NCBI RefSeq assembly: GCF_016756595.1
Contig: NZ_AP023257.1
Location: 3,612,001 to 3,676,000 of the forward strand
From: Mesorhizobium sp. L-2-11
Lineage (GTDB): Bacteria > Pseudomonadota > Alphaproteobacteria > Rhizobiales > Rhizobiaceae
Direction: 5' to 3'
Length of the DNA: 64,000 nt
The notes under the pieces were generated by a model. It was not told the DNA's origin. It worked only from the letters and a program-made list of their open reading frames with translations, and ran no database searches. This document shows positions 63,429 through 64,000 of the stretch, piece after piece (positions within the stretch are counted from its first letter, which is position 1; each line of letters opens with the position of its first letter). Position numbers and translations under genes: made by a program.

Positions 63429-63866
63429 ATGTCCCTCAATCTCATAAAGCTCTGCGTTGGCTGCGACAGCGTCGAAGATCTCGAAGAGTGGATCGCCTTC
63501 CGCCTCGATGAACGGCGGCGCGCCGGTGAACCGGTCGAGCACTACCATACCACCCGCATGACGCCGACGCGCAGCGCCGAGGTCACCGATGGCGGTTCCC
63601 TCTACTGGGTGATCAAGGGCAATGTGCAATGCCGCCAGTTGATCACCGAAATCCGTCCTTTCACCGATGACGAGGGTATCGGCCGCTGTCACCTGATCCT
63701 CGATCCCGCGGTCGTGCTGACCGAATGGCAGCCGCGCCGCGCCTTTCAAGGCTGGCGCTATTTGAAACCGTCGGACGCACCGGCCGATCTCTCCAAGGGC
63801 AAAGCGGGATTGGTCGAAATGCCGCCGAAACTCAGGCGCGAGCTTGCCGATCTCGGCCTGCTCTAG
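63429..63866 (+). CDS. DUF1489 family protein
   Basis: A 145-residue soluble protein of an alphaproteobacterial family of unknown function. Marks: LIKLCVGCDSVEDLEEW, TTRMTPTRSAEVTDGGSLYW, VIKGNVQCRQLITEIRPF and GWRYLKPSDAPADL. Two cysteines (LCVGC) near the N-terminus are conserved in my memory of the family. No neighbour suggests a role. Confidence 0.9.
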   Translation: MSLNLIKLCVGCDSVEDLEEWIAFRLDERRRAGEPVEHYHTTRMTPTRSAEVTDGGSLYWVIKGNVQCRQLITEIRPFTDDEGIGRCHLILDPAVVLTEWQPRRAFQGWRYLKPSDAPADLSKGKAGLVEMPPKLRRELADLGLL

Positions 63867-63962
63867 GAAGGCCCCAAAATTCAAGCTGCGGTGATCGCCG
63901 GCCCTCCAGATCGCCCCATGCTGGGCTTGCAAGCTGTGCGACAACGCCACATCTTGAATGTC

Positions 63963-64000
63963 ATGAGTGACAAGAAGCAGCCCGTGCCCGCAAAGGCCAA
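63963..64000 (+). CDS. Possible start of a gene cut by the window edge
   Basis: ATG 63963 opens MSDKKQPVPAKA and runs off the window. No clear ribosome site is visible, so this is only a candidate. The 96 bp before it hold nothing recognisable. Confidence 0.3.
   Translation, partial: MSDKKQPVPAKA

Overview
The window reads as chromosomal DNA of a Mesorhizobium-like member of the Hyphomicrobiales (Rhizobiales). The evidence is the high GC content, GTTC-N7-GTTC SOS boxes of the alphaproteobacterial LexA type, a glpD-glpSTPQUV-glpK glycerol operon of the rhizobial kind, BA14K, DUF1489 and UPF0158 proteins, a GatA with a rhizobial-type insert, and dispersed rhizobial palindromic repeats. The genus is my inference from protein resemblance; no rRNA gene is present.

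Layout. 0-10 kb: uvrA (minus, cut by the window edge) and ssb (plus) each carry a LexA box. Between them lie a coiled-coil protein, a small exported protein, a ClpP paralogue and an ArsR/SRPBCC pair. OsmC, MarC, a repeat-filled gap and an AraC regulator follow. 10-18 kb: gyrA, an unlisted 50-residue membrane protein, coaD, two cyclophilins, queA-tgt (queuosine) and a lone Lrp-type RAM domain. 18-23 kb: a set of circularly permuted ATP-grasp, alpha-E, transglutaminase-like and Anbu proteasome-like genes, separated by repeat arrays, with a frameshift in the Anbu gene. 23-34.5 kb: a PLP decarboxylase, then glpR and the complete glycerol uptake and catabolism operon ending in glpK. 34.5-37 kb: a BA14K protein with an Arg/Phe/Asp repeat, tRNA-Lys, and an AT-richer acyltransferase gene. 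37-46 kb: dprA-plsY-pyrC'-pyrB, an AidB-like dehydrogenase, small membrane proteins, ruvX and a UPF0173 hydrolase.

45.9-57.8 kb is an accessory catabolic island lying between the UPF0173 gene and gatC. A GntR regulator divides two divergent operons. The leftward one has a TIM-barrel protein, a polar amino-acid-type ABC transporter, an AroE-like dehydrogenase, a frameshifted CHMI-type isomerase, a type II dehydroquinase and a Gfo/Idh/MocA dehydrogenase. The rightward one has an intradiol dioxygenase, an HpaH-like hydratase, an HpaI-like aldolase and a solute-binding-like protein with no signal peptide. This suggests breakdown of quinate/shikimate-like or other aromatic compounds by a route that mixes ortho- and meta-type enzymes. 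A decayed thiD-like kinase lies at its right edge. The last 6 kb holds gatC-GNAT-gatA, a YdcF-type protein, a DUF599 protein, sdaA, an 18-bp tandem repeat array and a DUF1489 protein.

Most notable points: the Anbu/ATP-grasp/alpha-E/transglutaminase locus with its frameshift and repeats; the mixed aromatic pathway island; several proteins that lack family catalytic or metal residues (PyrC', Tgt, ClpP, and the complementary GlpS/GlpT pair); a composite double-hairpin repeat; and a displaced copy of the ssb 3' end. Three coding sequences are broken by single-base shifts or truncation, so sequencing error must be excluded first.
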